From positions 16,735-44,651 of the forward strand of contig JALRBE010000003.1 in assembly GCA_023262335.1 (NCBI GenBank): DNA of 27,917 nucleotides. Reading direction: 5' to 3'. Every line of letters begins with the position of its first letter. Positions within the stretch are counted from its first letter, which is position 1. Origin of the DNA: Candidatus Saccharimonadia bacterium (GTDB lineage: Bacteria > Patescibacteriota > Saccharimonadia > Saccharimonadales > Saccharimonadaceae). A model generated the notes under the pieces. It was not told where the DNA came from. It saw nothing but the letters and a program-made list of their open reading frames with translations, and did not search any database. Positions 1-6,320 of this stretch are shown here, one piece after another. The translations under genes and the position numbers were made by a program.

Positions 1-366
1 CCCCAGCGACCCACCGGAGATCTCCATTCCCGGTGTGTAGCTGGCCATTCCGGACATCGGCAGGCGGGATTCGTCGGAGCCGTAGGTTTCCAACTCCTCG
101 ACGCTGATGATGCCGGCCTCGGCCAGCGCGGCATATTGGATAGGTACAGTATGTCCGTTGCTCAAAAAGAAGAAGTCCCGTTCGTTCCATTCCGGATTCT
201 TCGGGTCGTGCTTCATGGCGTCAAAATAAATCACCGCCAAAATCTCGGCTAGGTCCAACGGACCCGCGCTGTGGCCGCTGCCGGCGTGTTCCAGCATTGT
301 CATCACGTCTTTGCGCAGCACGTTCGCTTTGCGCTCAAGTTCTTTTATGGATAATTGCCCACTCAC
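1..366 (-). CDS. tkt: Transketolase, N-terminal part (cut by window edge)
   Basis: The 122 visible codons match the start of a thiamine-diphosphate transketolase, which moves two-carbon units between sugar phosphates in the non-oxidative pentose phosphate pathway (cytosol). The visible landmarks are the HAGSGHSAGPLDLAEIL segment, the acidic FDAM region, a SNGHTVPIQYA block (family form SKGHxxxxxYA) and a glycine-rich SGGSLG near the cut. The start is taken as GTG at 364-366 because AGGGGG lies 7 bases upstream; the nearby ATG at 369-371 is followed at once by a stop and belongs to rpe. The start shares one base with the rpe stop, so translation is probably coupled. The C-terminal end lies outside the window, so I cannot tell a full-length enzyme from a split two-subunit form. 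Confidence 0.88.
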   Translation of the reverse strand, partial: MSGQLSIKELERKANVLRKDVMTMLEHAGSGHSAGPLDLAEILAVIYFDAMKHDPKNPEWNERDFFFLSNGHTVPIQYAALAEAGIISVEELETYGSDESRLPMSGMASYTPGMEISGGSLG

Positions 367-1013
367 TACATAACCCCCTGTTTATTGACTTCGCTCACCA
401 ATGATTCGTATGCCGCCTTCGGATCCTGCGCCTTCTGTATAGCGCCACCGCTGTTCAAGACGTCCACGCCGCCCTGTGCGAGACTGAAAGCGTTCTCGAT
501 CGTCACGCCGCCGTCCCATCCAATTTCGACGCCCGCGTTGATCGATTTGACAAGCCGTACTTTTTCCAGCTGCATCATGCTCGCCGTCCCGCCGTAATGC
601 CCGAGGTCGCCGCTGAATATCATCACATGATCCGCGACTTCGATGAGTTTCGCGACTTCGGACGGCACGGTCGACCGCACCAAAGCGATGCCCGCCTTGA
701 TACCAAGCTGCTTGATCTGCTGAAGCATCGGCAGCAGGTCTTCGTCCGCTTCGACGTGCAGCGTGATCATGTTCGGCTTGAGCGCGAGCAACTGCGGCAA
801 ATGCAACGACGGCTTGGTTACCATGGCATGGATGTCGACCAGCCAGCCTTCAGGCCACCATATCTGCGCAGGGTCGATAAGCGTCACGGGCGCGAACGAG
901 CCATCGCTGACGTCCACGTGGATACGGCGGGCAAACAAATGGACCCGTTCGAGCGACGCCTTATAGTCTTCAGGCGTGCTGACCGTCACGCAGGGAACGA
1001 TAGCGATCGCCAT
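366..1013 (-). CDS. rpe: Ribulose-phosphate 3-epimerase family
   Basis: A 215-residue TIM-barrel protein, normal length for the family, that interconverts ribulose-5-phosphate and xylulose-5-phosphate. Metal and acid/base residues expected for Rpe are seen: H32 and D34 in HVDVSDGSFAP, H62 in DIHAMVTKP and D167 in WDGGV. The phosphate-binding end is present as VLNSGGAI, somewhat divergent from the usual GSAIF-type loop. It sits two bases after the rpiB stop and overlaps tkt by one base, giving the order rpiB-rpe-tkt, which is a compact non-oxidative pentose phosphate operon. Because the C-terminal loop is divergent, activity on a different ketose phosphate cannot be excluded, but the operon context supports Rpe. 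Confidence 0.88.
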   Translation of the reverse strand: MAIAIVPCVTVSTPEDYKASLERVHLFARRIHVDVSDGSFAPVTLIDPAQIWWPEGWLVDIHAMVTKPSLHLPQLLALKPNMITLHVEADEDLLPMLQQIKQLGIKAGIALVRSTVPSEVAKLIEVADHVMIFSGDLGHYGGTASMMQLEKVRLVKSINAGVEIGWDGGVTIENAFSLAQGGVDVLNSGGAIQKAQDPKAAYESLVSEVNKQGVM

Positions 1014-1015
1014 GC

Positions 1016-1471
1016 TTACGCGATCTCGTCTATTTCCGCGTTGCGTCGCTTGTAGCGCGTCGCGTCAGCGAACGGCGTATGCAGCCACGTGTCGATGATA
1101 TCTTGCCATACCTGGTCGTCTTCGCGCTCAAGAACCCGAGCCGGCAAACAGAGCACGTTGCTGTCGTTGTCGTTGCGCGTCAAACGAGCCTCTTCGGCAT
1201 CCCAAATGACACTCGCCCGTATGCCACGGAACCTGTTCGCAGCGATCGCCATGCCTTGGCCGCCGCCGCATACCAAAATCGCCCGAGGGTCTTTGTCTTC
1301 TTCGCCAATCACCTTCAGCGCGGCCAGTTGGGCAAACTGAGGAAAGTCGTCGTCAGGATTCAGCTCTTTGTCGCCGACGTCTTCGGTCGGTATGTCGCGC
1401 TTCGAGAGATACGCGAAGATTTTTTCTTTCAAATGGAAGCCATTGTGATCAGAGCCCAGGTAGATTTTCAT
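1016..1471 (-). CDS. rpiB: Ribose-5-phosphate isomerase B (LacA/RpiB family)
   Basis: A 151-residue protein, standard length for RpiB, which interconverts ribose-5-phosphate and ribulose-5-phosphate. It begins MKIYLGSDHNG, with the D8-H9 pair typical of the family, and has the catalytic cysteine C68 in CGGGQGMAIAANR. The family block usually reading RxHNDxNVL is R99-N-D-N-D-S-N-V-L here, so the ring-opening histidine of E. coli RpiB is replaced by D101. An upstream in-frame start at 1741 would add 90 residues unlike RpiB; ATG at 1471 is preferred because it matches the family start and lies 6 bases after a TATACT box. First gene of rpiB-rpe-tkt. Confidence 0.9.
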   Translation of the reverse strand: MKIYLGSDHNGFHLKEKIFAYLSKRDIPTEDVGDKELNPDDDFPQFAQLAALKVIGEEDKDPRAILVCGGGQGMAIAANRFRGIRASVIWDAEEARLTRNDNDSNVLCLPARVLEREDDQVWQDIIDTWLHTPFADATRYKRRNAEIDEIA

Positions 1472-1477
1472 GGTTAC

Positions 1478-1506
1478 AGTATAAGCGTTAGCGAGATTTG
1501 GGGCAA
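1478..1506 (-). promoter_or_regulatory. rpiB promoter, leaderless type
   Basis: Reading the minus strand, TTGCCC (-35, 4 of 6) at 1506-1501, a 17-base spacer, and TATACT (-10) at 1483-1478. The box ends 6 bases before the rpiB ATG at 1471, so the transcript should begin at or next to the start codon. There is no Shine-Dalgarno. Confidence 0.65.
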
Positions 1507-1508
1507 CC

Positions 1509-1537
1509 TTGCTAATAATGCATAAGTGTGATATAAT
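1509..1537 (+). promoter_or_regulatory. Promoter of the small unknown gene at 1541
   Basis: TTGCTA (1509-1514), a spacer of exactly 17 bases and a perfect TATAAT (1532-1537). It is back to back with the rpiB promoter; the two -35 boxes are only 2 bases apart. The predicted transcription start is near 1543-1544, which is just past the ATG at 1541, so this promoter casts doubt on that start codon. Confidence 0.65.
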
Positions 1538-1540
1538 GAA

Positions 1541-1966
1541 ATGAGTGCCCTCCACAAGACCGAAAGGTTCATCTTGCGCGACACGAAGCATGGAGAATGG
1601 GTGTTCGGCAGCACCGTACGCTGGAAACTCACCTCCGAAAATCTTCATATAACCGAAGAGATAGCCGCAGCGCTCAACAGAGCTTTGCTTGGCAAAATGT
1701 TCGACCTTCGGATTGTCGAGCGGTTCGGCGAGACCGAACATGAGACGGCGAGTACGCCATCCTTGATTCTCTCGGCACCGATCCGGGCCGACATCGACCG
1801 CGACTGCTCTTTAGTCATCCCTACTACAGGAGAAGTCTTTGACTTCCCCGCAGAGACGACATATGGACCGACCATCGTCCACCATCTCGGTTCGGCAGCC
1901 CACGTGTTCGTCCCACATTTTGGCGGCATGACACGGTACGTGTTTCATCGGTTCCGCCGCCCCTGA
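1541..1966 (+). CDS. Unknown protein, 141 residues or about 130
   Basis: I do not recognise a family. The product is soluble-looking, without a signal peptide or membrane segment, and has a histidine-rich C-terminal third (VHHLGSAAHVFVPHF, then VFHRFRRP). The start is uncertain. ATG at 1541 lies only 3 bases after the TATAAT box, so it may not be in the transcript. TTG at 1574 is in frame and has GAAAGG 6 bases upstream, giving a leader of about 30 bases and a protein of 130 residues. The gene stands alone between the divergent rpiB operon and the convergent gap gene, and is followed by a strong terminator, which supports its being transcribed. Confidence 0.6.
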   Translation: MSALHKTERFILRDTKHGEWVFGSTVRWKLTSENLHITEEIAAALNRALLGKMFDLRIVERFGETEHETASTPSLILSAPIRADIDRDCSLVIPTTGEVFDFPAETTYGPTIVHHLGSAAHVFVPHFGGMTRYVFHRFRRP

Positions 1967-1983
1967 CCCGCATCACGATGCAA

Positions 1984-2016
1984 ACGCCCGCATCGATCAT
2001 GATGCGGGCGTTTTTT
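1984..2016 (+). terminator. Intrinsic terminator of the gene at 1541
   Basis: ACGCCCGCATC (1984-1994) pairs with GATGCGGGCGT (2001-2011) around a 6-base loop and runs into six T (2011-2016). The minus strand has only a short T stretch after the stem, so it acts mainly on the plus-strand transcript. It separates that gene from the convergent gap gene. Confidence 0.85.
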
Positions 2017-2031
2017 ATTCGGAGATGACGG

Positions 2032-3051
2032 TTACTTGTGCAACGACTTGCCAATGTCGGCGACAAGCTCGACCAAACGGTTGCTATAGCCCCACTCGTT
2101 GTCATACCATACGGCGATCTTGATGAGATTGCCGCCCACGACCTTGGTAAGCAGCAGGTCGACAGTACCGGAGTGACTATTGCCGATGTAATCACGACTG
2201 ACGAGCGGCTCTTCGCTGACCGCGAGGATACCCTGGTAATACGGTTCTTTGGCCGCTTTCTTGAACGCGTTGTTCACGTCTTCGACGGTCACGTTCTTGC
2301 TAAGCAGCGCGGTCACGTCGCTGATCGAAACCACGGGGGTCGGTACGCGAATGGAAAGGCCGTCGAATTTGCCTTCGAGCTGTGGCAACGTCTTGGTGAC
2401 GGCAATGGCCGCGCCGGTCGTCGTCGGAACGATGTTCTCGGCGGCGTTGCGCCCTTCGCGCAGGTCCTTCTTGGGCGCGTCCTGGACGGCCTGGCTTGCC
2501 GTGTAGCTGTGCACGGTCGTCAAAAGCGACTTCTCCACGCCGAATTCGGCATCAAGGATAGCCATGACCGCGCCGAGGCTGTTCGTCGTGCAGCTCGCGT
2601 TGCTGATCACGCTGCTCGCGCCTTCGATCTTGTCGTCGTTAGCACCGAGCACAATCGTGTCGACGCCGTCGGACTTCGACGGACCACTGATGATGACGCG
2701 CTTAGCACCACCGCCAACGATGTGCTTTTCCGCGTCTTCCTTCGCCGTAAAGAATCCTGTCGACTCGATGACGAGCTCAACGCCGAGGTCACCCCATGGC
2801 AATACGGACGGATCTTTTTCGGCAAGTACCTTGATGTGCTTGCCGTCAACGATAATACCGGCATCGTCGTAACTCACTTCATGCCCGTACGTACCGTAAT
2901 TGCTGTCGTTCTTTAACAGGTAGGCAAGCGTCTTCGTATCGGTCAAGTCGTTGATTGCCACGATTTCCAAATCCTTGCGCTCGAACGCGATCTTGAACGC
3001 GTTGCGACCAATACGGCCGAATCCGTTAATACCCAGTTTTGCGTGTGTCAT
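2032..3051 (-). CDS. gap: Type I glyceraldehyde-3-phosphate dehydrogenase
   Basis: A 339-residue glycolytic enzyme that oxidises glyceraldehyde-3-phosphate to 1,3-bisphosphoglycerate with NAD+ and phosphate. Seen: the Rossmann start LGINGFGRIGR, N34-D35 in AINDLTD (an NAD-type signature), the catalytic C154 in SNASCTTNSLG, the partner H181 in TTVHSYTASQ, and the C-terminal WYDNEWGYSNR block. The length matches the family when ATG 3051 is used; an in-frame upstream start at 3132 would add 27 non-homologous residues. GGGGCGGGA lies just upstream. It is single-cistron, has its own promoter and converges on the unknown gene at 1541. Together with rpiB-rpe-tkt it links pentose phosphates to lower glycolysis. 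Confidence 0.97.
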   Translation of the reverse strand: MTHAKLGINGFGRIGRNAFKIAFERKDLEIVAINDLTDTKTLAYLLKNDSNYGTYGHEVSYDDAGIIVDGKHIKVLAEKDPSVLPWGDLGVELVIESTGFFTAKEDAEKHIVGGGAKRVIISGPSKSDGVDTIVLGANDDKIEGASSVISNASCTTNSLGAVMAILDAEFGVEKSLLTTVHSYTASQAVQDAPKKDLREGRNAAENIVPTTTGAAIAVTKTLPQLEGKFDGLSIRVPTPVVSISDVTALLSKNVTVEDVNNAFKKAAKEPYYQGILAVSEEPLVSRDYIGNSHSGTVDLLLTKVVGGNLIKIAVWYDNEWGYSNRLVELVADIGKSLHK

Positions 3052-3103
3052 TCCCGCCCCGTCTCCTACTTTACTTATGTAAGCGTTAGTTCTTTCACGA
3101 CTG

Positions 3104-3132
3104 ATTGTATTACGCGACCTTCCATAGTGCAA
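3104..3132 (-). promoter_or_regulatory. gap promoter
   Basis: On the minus strand, TTGCAC (3132-3127), a 17-base spacer, and TACAAT (3109-3104, 5 of 6). The predicted leader is about 45-50 bases, unlike the leaderless genes in this window. Confidence 0.6.
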
Positions 3133-3136
3133 ATTA

Positions 3137-3166
3137 TTGGCGCCAAGGCACTATATATGGTATGAT
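3137..3166 (+). promoter_or_regulatory. Promoter of the unknown gene at 3200
   Basis: TTGGCG (3137-3142), an 18-base spacer and TATGAT (3161-3166, 5 of 6). It is divergent from the gap promoter, with the two -35 boxes 4 bases apart. The leader would be about 28 bases and carries a GGGAG Shine-Dalgarno. Confidence 0.6.
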
Positions 3167-3199
3167 AACAGCCGTCAGCAGTCCGAACATGGGAGAAAC

Positions 3200-3598
3200 A
3201 TGACCGTCACTGATGTGAATGGCGTCGCTATGATTGACGCCGACGTCCAGATCGACGAGGCGCAGTTCAGCGAGGCATACATGCAACGCTGCCGAACGCG
3301 CATGTACCGCGCCACTACCGGCGACCGCATGCAAGACGTTCCGTTCGACGTGACCGTGAACGGCACGAAGTCCCAAGCGTTCATCATCTGCGAAGCCGAC
3401 GACGAATGCCTTGTCGGCACAACGATCGTCGCTCGTTACCGTTCGAGTGCCGACGAACGGGGCGACTGGTACAGTCTCATCGTCATCAAGCACTACGCGA
3501 ATCGTTTCGAACCCCAACAACGAATCAGGGGTATCGAAACGGGTGTCACCCTGGGGCTGCACATCGACGCCAGGCGCCTGCTCAACGTGGCACCGTAG
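3200..3598 (+). CDS. Unknown acidic soluble protein, 132 residues
   Basis: No family recognised. There is no signal peptide or membrane helix. The protein is rich in Asp, Glu and Val, with alternating hydrophobic stretches that suggest a beta-rich fold, and has three cysteines (in the QRCRTR, IICEA and DECLV stretches). ATG 3200 is chosen over an upstream in-frame start at 3137 because GGGAG lies 4 bases before it and the promoter places transcription start at about 3173. The gene is monocistronic with its own promoter and terminator, which argues for a real gene even without a recognisable function. Confidence 0.65.
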   Translation: MTVTDVNGVAMIDADVQIDEAQFSEAYMQRCRTRMYRATTGDRMQDVPFDVTVNGTKSQAFIICEADDECLVGTTIVARYRSSADERGDWYSLIVIKHYANRFEPQQRIRGIETGVTLGLHIDARRLLNVAP

Positions 3599-3605
3599 CC
3601 ACCCC

Positions 3606-3627
3606 ACCCACCGCACGGTGGGTTTTT
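3606..3627 (+). terminator. Intrinsic terminator after the gene at 3200
   Basis: ACCCACCG (3606-3613), a CA loop, and CGGTGGGT (3616-3623), running into five T. It starts 8 bases after the stop codon. Confidence 0.8.
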
Positions 3628-3636
3628 CCTTGCGTA

Positions 3637-3665
3637 AAAATCCCGCAAGGCGCGTGCCCTGCGGG
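3637..3665 (-). terminator. Minus-strand terminator-like hairpin upstream of rel
   Basis: CCCGCA (3642-3647) pairs with TGCGGG (3660-3665), with an inner GGC/GCC stem closed by a GCGT loop. The T stretch (TTTTT) is on the minus strand only, from 3641 down to 3637. It would stop transcription coming leftward out of the rel region, where no minus-strand gene is visible. Confidence 0.5.
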
Positions 3666-3712
3666 TTCGTGAACTACTGGTCGCCGGTCATCGCCGTCTC
3701 CTCTCGTCCGTC

Positions 3713-3742
3713 TTCTCATTGTAGCAGCCCGTACGCTATACT
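3713..3742 (+). promoter_or_regulatory. rel promoter, leaderless type
   Basis: TTCTCA (3713-3718, 4 of 6), an 18-base spacer and TATACT (3737-3742). The -10 ends 5 bases before ATG 3748, so the mRNA should start at about the first codon. There is no Shine-Dalgarno. A second ATG at 3754 is also possible. Confidence 0.6.
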
Positions 3743-3747
3743 TATAC

Positions 3748-5289
3748 ATGCTTATGAACAAGCGTGACGTTCTCAAACTGGCGGCAGAATTTTACGACGA
3801 CAACCAGCTTGCCGAGCTTGAGCACGCCATCGACTACGCCACCGCCAAGCACAAAGGCCAAAAGCGTAAAAGCGGCGAACCGTATATTACCCACCCGCTT
3901 TCCGTCGCCGCCAACCTGATCGATTGGGACATGGACATCGACAGCGTGCTCGCCGGCGTTCTGCACGATACCGTTGAAGACACCGAAGCGACGCTCGAAG
4001 AAATCGAAAACTTGTTCGGACGCGACGTCGCGTTCTTGGTCGACGGCGTCACGAAAGTCAGCCAGGCACGCGCCGGCATGAAGGACCTTGGCGACTATTT
4101 GCCGCAAACGACCGACAACCTTTCCAAGCTGCTGATCGCCGTCGGGCAAGACGTGCGCGTCATCATCATCAAGCTTGCCGACCGCTTGCATAACCTGCAG
4201 ACGCTTCGCCACATGCCACAGGCAAAGCAAACCAAGATCGCCCGTGAATCGTTGGACGTGTTCGCCCCTATGGCCGACCGCTTGGGCATGGGCCGCGTAC
4301 GCATGCAAATCGAGGAGATCGCCTACAGCTACCTCGACCCGAAAGAGTTCAAACACCTTGAAGCGCTCATGAAAAAGCGGCTCGGCAAAAGCACGCGCAA
4401 GCTCGGCATCGTCCGTATCGAGGTCGAACGGGAACTGAGCAAGCAGAACATGAAGTTTGAGATCAACGGCCGGGTCAAGAGCATTTACAGCCTGCATAAA
4501 AAGCTCCTCAAAGTGGACGGCAACGTCGACGACATTTACGATCTCATGGCACTGCGCGTGATCGTGAGCAGCAAGGAAGATTGCTACCGCGTGCTCGGCA
4601 TTCTGCACGGCATGTACCAGCCTATGATCGCCCGCATCAAGGATTACATCGCCATACCCAAACCCAACGGCTATCAATCGCTTCACACCACGGTTATCAC
4701 TCCGAGCAAGCAGATCGTCGAGTTCCAAATCCGCACCCAAACCATGCACGACTACGCCGAACGGGGACTTGCCGCGAGCTTCCATTATCACGCACAAAAA
4801 TCGTCAAAATCGTACTCGCGCTCAAAAGGTGCCGCCAAGCTCCCGGCCGAAATGCAGTGGATCACCCAAATGCAAGAAGTCGCCGAACGGCTGCGCGACG
4901 GCGAAGAAATCAGTCGCGACCAGTTGAACATCGACCTTTTCGGCAATCGCATATTCGTGTATTCCCCCAAGGGCGACATCTACAATCTGCCCGAAGGCGC
5001 GCTGCCGCTTGATTTCGCGTATTTGGTTCACAGCGACATCGGCAGGCATGCGTACAGCTTCAGGGTGAACGGCAATATTCACGCCTTCGACAAACCGCTG
5101 CAAAACGGCGACGTCGTCGAAGTCATCACTCGCAAGCTCAGCTCGCCGAAAAGCAACTGGCAAGACCTGGTCACCACGTCGCATGCGCGCGCCAAACTAC
5201 GCATGCAACTGCGCAAATTAGGCGTCATCGAAGCAGTCAGCGGCGCAGCGGCGATCATCCGCGAAAAAGCAAACCGCAAAAAAAGTTGA
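3748..5289 (+). CDS. rel: Short bifunctional (p)ppGpp synthetase/hydrolase (Rel)
   Basis: A 513-residue RelA/SpoT-family enzyme that makes and degrades the alarmone (p)ppGpp. Order of parts: an HD hydrolase domain (about 25-180) with H49, H73-D74 and E77-D78 in HDTVED, and D145 in LADRLHN; a synthetase domain (about 235-350) with GRVKS, YDLMALRV, the basic RIKD form (296-299) typical of bifunctional enzymes, PKPNGYQSLHT and E325 in EFQIRT; then a TGS domain (about 400-465). The protein ends about 40 residues after TGS. The zinc-finger/CRIS and ACT/RRM modules of standard Rel (about 740 residues) are missing, so ribosome sensing is probably altered. Its stop codon abuts that of the convergent NUDIX gene. 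Confidence 0.93.
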   Translation: MLMNKRDVLKLAAEFYDDNQLAELEHAIDYATAKHKGQKRKSGEPYITHPLSVAANLIDWDMDIDSVLAGVLHDTVEDTEATLEEIENLFGRDVAFLVDGVTKVSQARAGMKDLGDYLPQTTDNLSKLLIAVGQDVRVIIIKLADRLHNLQTLRHMPQAKQTKIARESLDVFAPMADRLGMGRVRMQIEEIAYSYLDPKEFKHLEALMKKRLGKSTRKLGIVRIEVERELSKQNMKFEINGRVKSIYSLHKKLLKVDGNVDDIYDLMALRVIVSSKEDCYRVLGILHGMYQPMIARIKDYIAIPKPNGYQSLHTTVITPSKQIVEFQIRTQTMHDYAERGLAASFHYHAQKSSKSYSRSKGAAKLPAEMQWITQMQEVAERLRDGEEISRDQLNIDLFGNRIFVYSPKGDIYNLPEGALPLDFAYLVHSDIGRHAYSFRVNGNIHAFDKPLQNGDVVEVITRKLSSPKSNWQDLVTTSHARAKLRMQLRKLGVIEAVSGAAAIIREKANRKKS

Positions 5290-5727
5290 CTAGGCTATAT
5301 CGGCGAGAATATCGTTGTCCCGAATGTATTCGAGCGCTTTGCGATATGTCGGAGCGATTTGCGGCTCAACATCAGCCAATCTGCTTAGCGGTGCCCATTC
5401 GTATGCCTTGTGTTCGTAGCTCAGCTTCACGACTGGCTGTCTTTCGTCGATGCGTGCAACGTACAGAAGCGTTGGCCAGCTGCGTCCATTGATAAGATGA
5501 GTCGTTGCATAGAGCACACGAACGTCTTGGAGCGTTAACGATAGGCCCGTTTCTTCTTTGATCTCGCGAATGAGCGCTTCGCCGGGTTCTTCGCCTTTGT
5601 TCACGCCACCGCCAGGCAAGTCATACAATCCTGCGAGTCGCGGATGATCATCCCCGCGAGTCAGTGCAAGAAAAGTATCATTGCTGTCGAATAGCAGCGC
5701 TTTGGCAACGAGATGAGTGGCGGCCAT
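5290..5727 (-). CDS. NUDIX hydrolase
   Basis: A 145-residue NUDIX-fold pyrophosphohydrolase. The Nudix box G-x5-E-x7-RE-x-x-EE-x-G is complete, from G40 through E46, R54-E55 and E58-E59 to G61-L62. The substrate is not readable from sequence; MutT-like nucleotide sanitising or NDP-sugar/nucleotide cleavage are both possible. It starts 9 bases after the ppa stop on the same strand, so it is probably the second cistron of a ppa-nudix operon, where the pyrophosphate or nucleotide products would be handled together. Only a weak AGG precedes the ATG. Its stop directly abuts the rel stop with no terminator between. Confidence 0.9.
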   Translation of the reverse strand: MAATHLVAKALLFDSNDTFLALTRGDDHPRLAGLYDLPGGGVNKGEEPGEALIREIKEETGLSLTLQDVRVLYATTHLINGRSWPTLLYVARIDERQPVVKLSYEHKAYEWAPLSRLADVEPQIAPTYRKALEYIRDNDILADIA

Positions 5728-5736
5728 ATGTGTTGC

Positions 5737-6267
5737 CTACTTCGTATTCCAGCGCTCGATCGACTCTTTGATGACAGCCTTCGCTTCCTCGGCGTCACCC
5801 CAGCTCTTCACGATCGTCGTGCCCGGCTTTTTCAAGTCTTTGTAGTGATTGAAGTGGAATTCAATTTGGTTGATGAGCTGCTGTGGCAAATCGGCCAGCG
5901 TTTGAACGGCATTGCCCGTGTTGCGGTCGTCGGCAGGCACCACGACCACCTTGTCGTCGACTTCGCCGTCGTCTTCGAACTTCATGACGCCGATTACCCA
6001 TGCTTCAAGGAAGATACCTGTCGGCAGCGGCTCGTTGGTAATAATCAACGCGTCAAGTTCGTCGCCGTCTTCGTCGAGCGTTTGCGGGATGAACCCGTAG
6101 TTCGTCGGCTTGGCGAAGATAGCCGGCTCGACCCGATCAAGCTGCATGACCGCAAGGTCGCGGTTCCACTCGATTTTGTGACTGCTGCCCTCCGGAATTT
6201 CGATGACGACGTTAATGACACCGCCGTCTACATCTCCAGGCGTAAGAATTTGATTAAAATCTGCCAT
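5737..6267 (-). CDS. ppa: Inorganic pyrophosphatase (family I)
   Basis: A 176-residue soluble pyrophosphatase, normal for the bacterial family I enzyme, hydrolysing PPi to two phosphates and so driving biosynthetic reactions such as tRNA charging. Seen: EIPEGSSHKIEWNRD near residue 20-34, the YGFIPQT region, and the acidic catalytic signature DEDGDELDALI. ATG 6267 is chosen because AAGGAG lies 5 bases upstream; the in-frame upstream start at 6303 would add 12 residues and bypass that site. The leader is about 35 bases from the shared palindromic -10. A NUDIX gene follows closely. Confidence 0.95.
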   Translation of the reverse strand: MADFNQILTPGDVDGGVINVVIEIPEGSSHKIEWNRDLAVMQLDRVEPAIFAKPTNYGFIPQTLDEDGDELDALIITNEPLPTGIFLEAWVIGVMKFEDDGEVDDKVVVVPADDRNTGNAVQTLADLPQQLINQIEFHFNHYKDLKKPGTTIVKSWGDAEEAKAVIKESIERWNTK

Positions 6268-6306
6268 ATTTTCTCCTTGTGAACTATGAGCTATTCGTTT
6301 CATTCC

Positions 6307-6314
6307 AGTATACT
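6307..6314. promoter_or_regulatory. Palindromic -10 serving divergent ppa and GDPD genes
   Basis: AGTATACT is its own reverse complement. It therefore places a TATACT box on the plus strand (6309-6314), 6 bases before the GDPD ATG, and another on the minus strand (6312-6307), about 40 bases before ppa. No convincing -35 is seen on either side. RNA polymerase bound here in one orientation should exclude the other. Confidence 0.6.
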
Positions 6315-6320
6315 ATATGT

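Noticed and set aside
2038..2916. 292-codon plus-strand frame opposite gap
   Set aside because: It is antisense to a clearly real gap gene; long antisense frames are common in GC-rich coding DNA.
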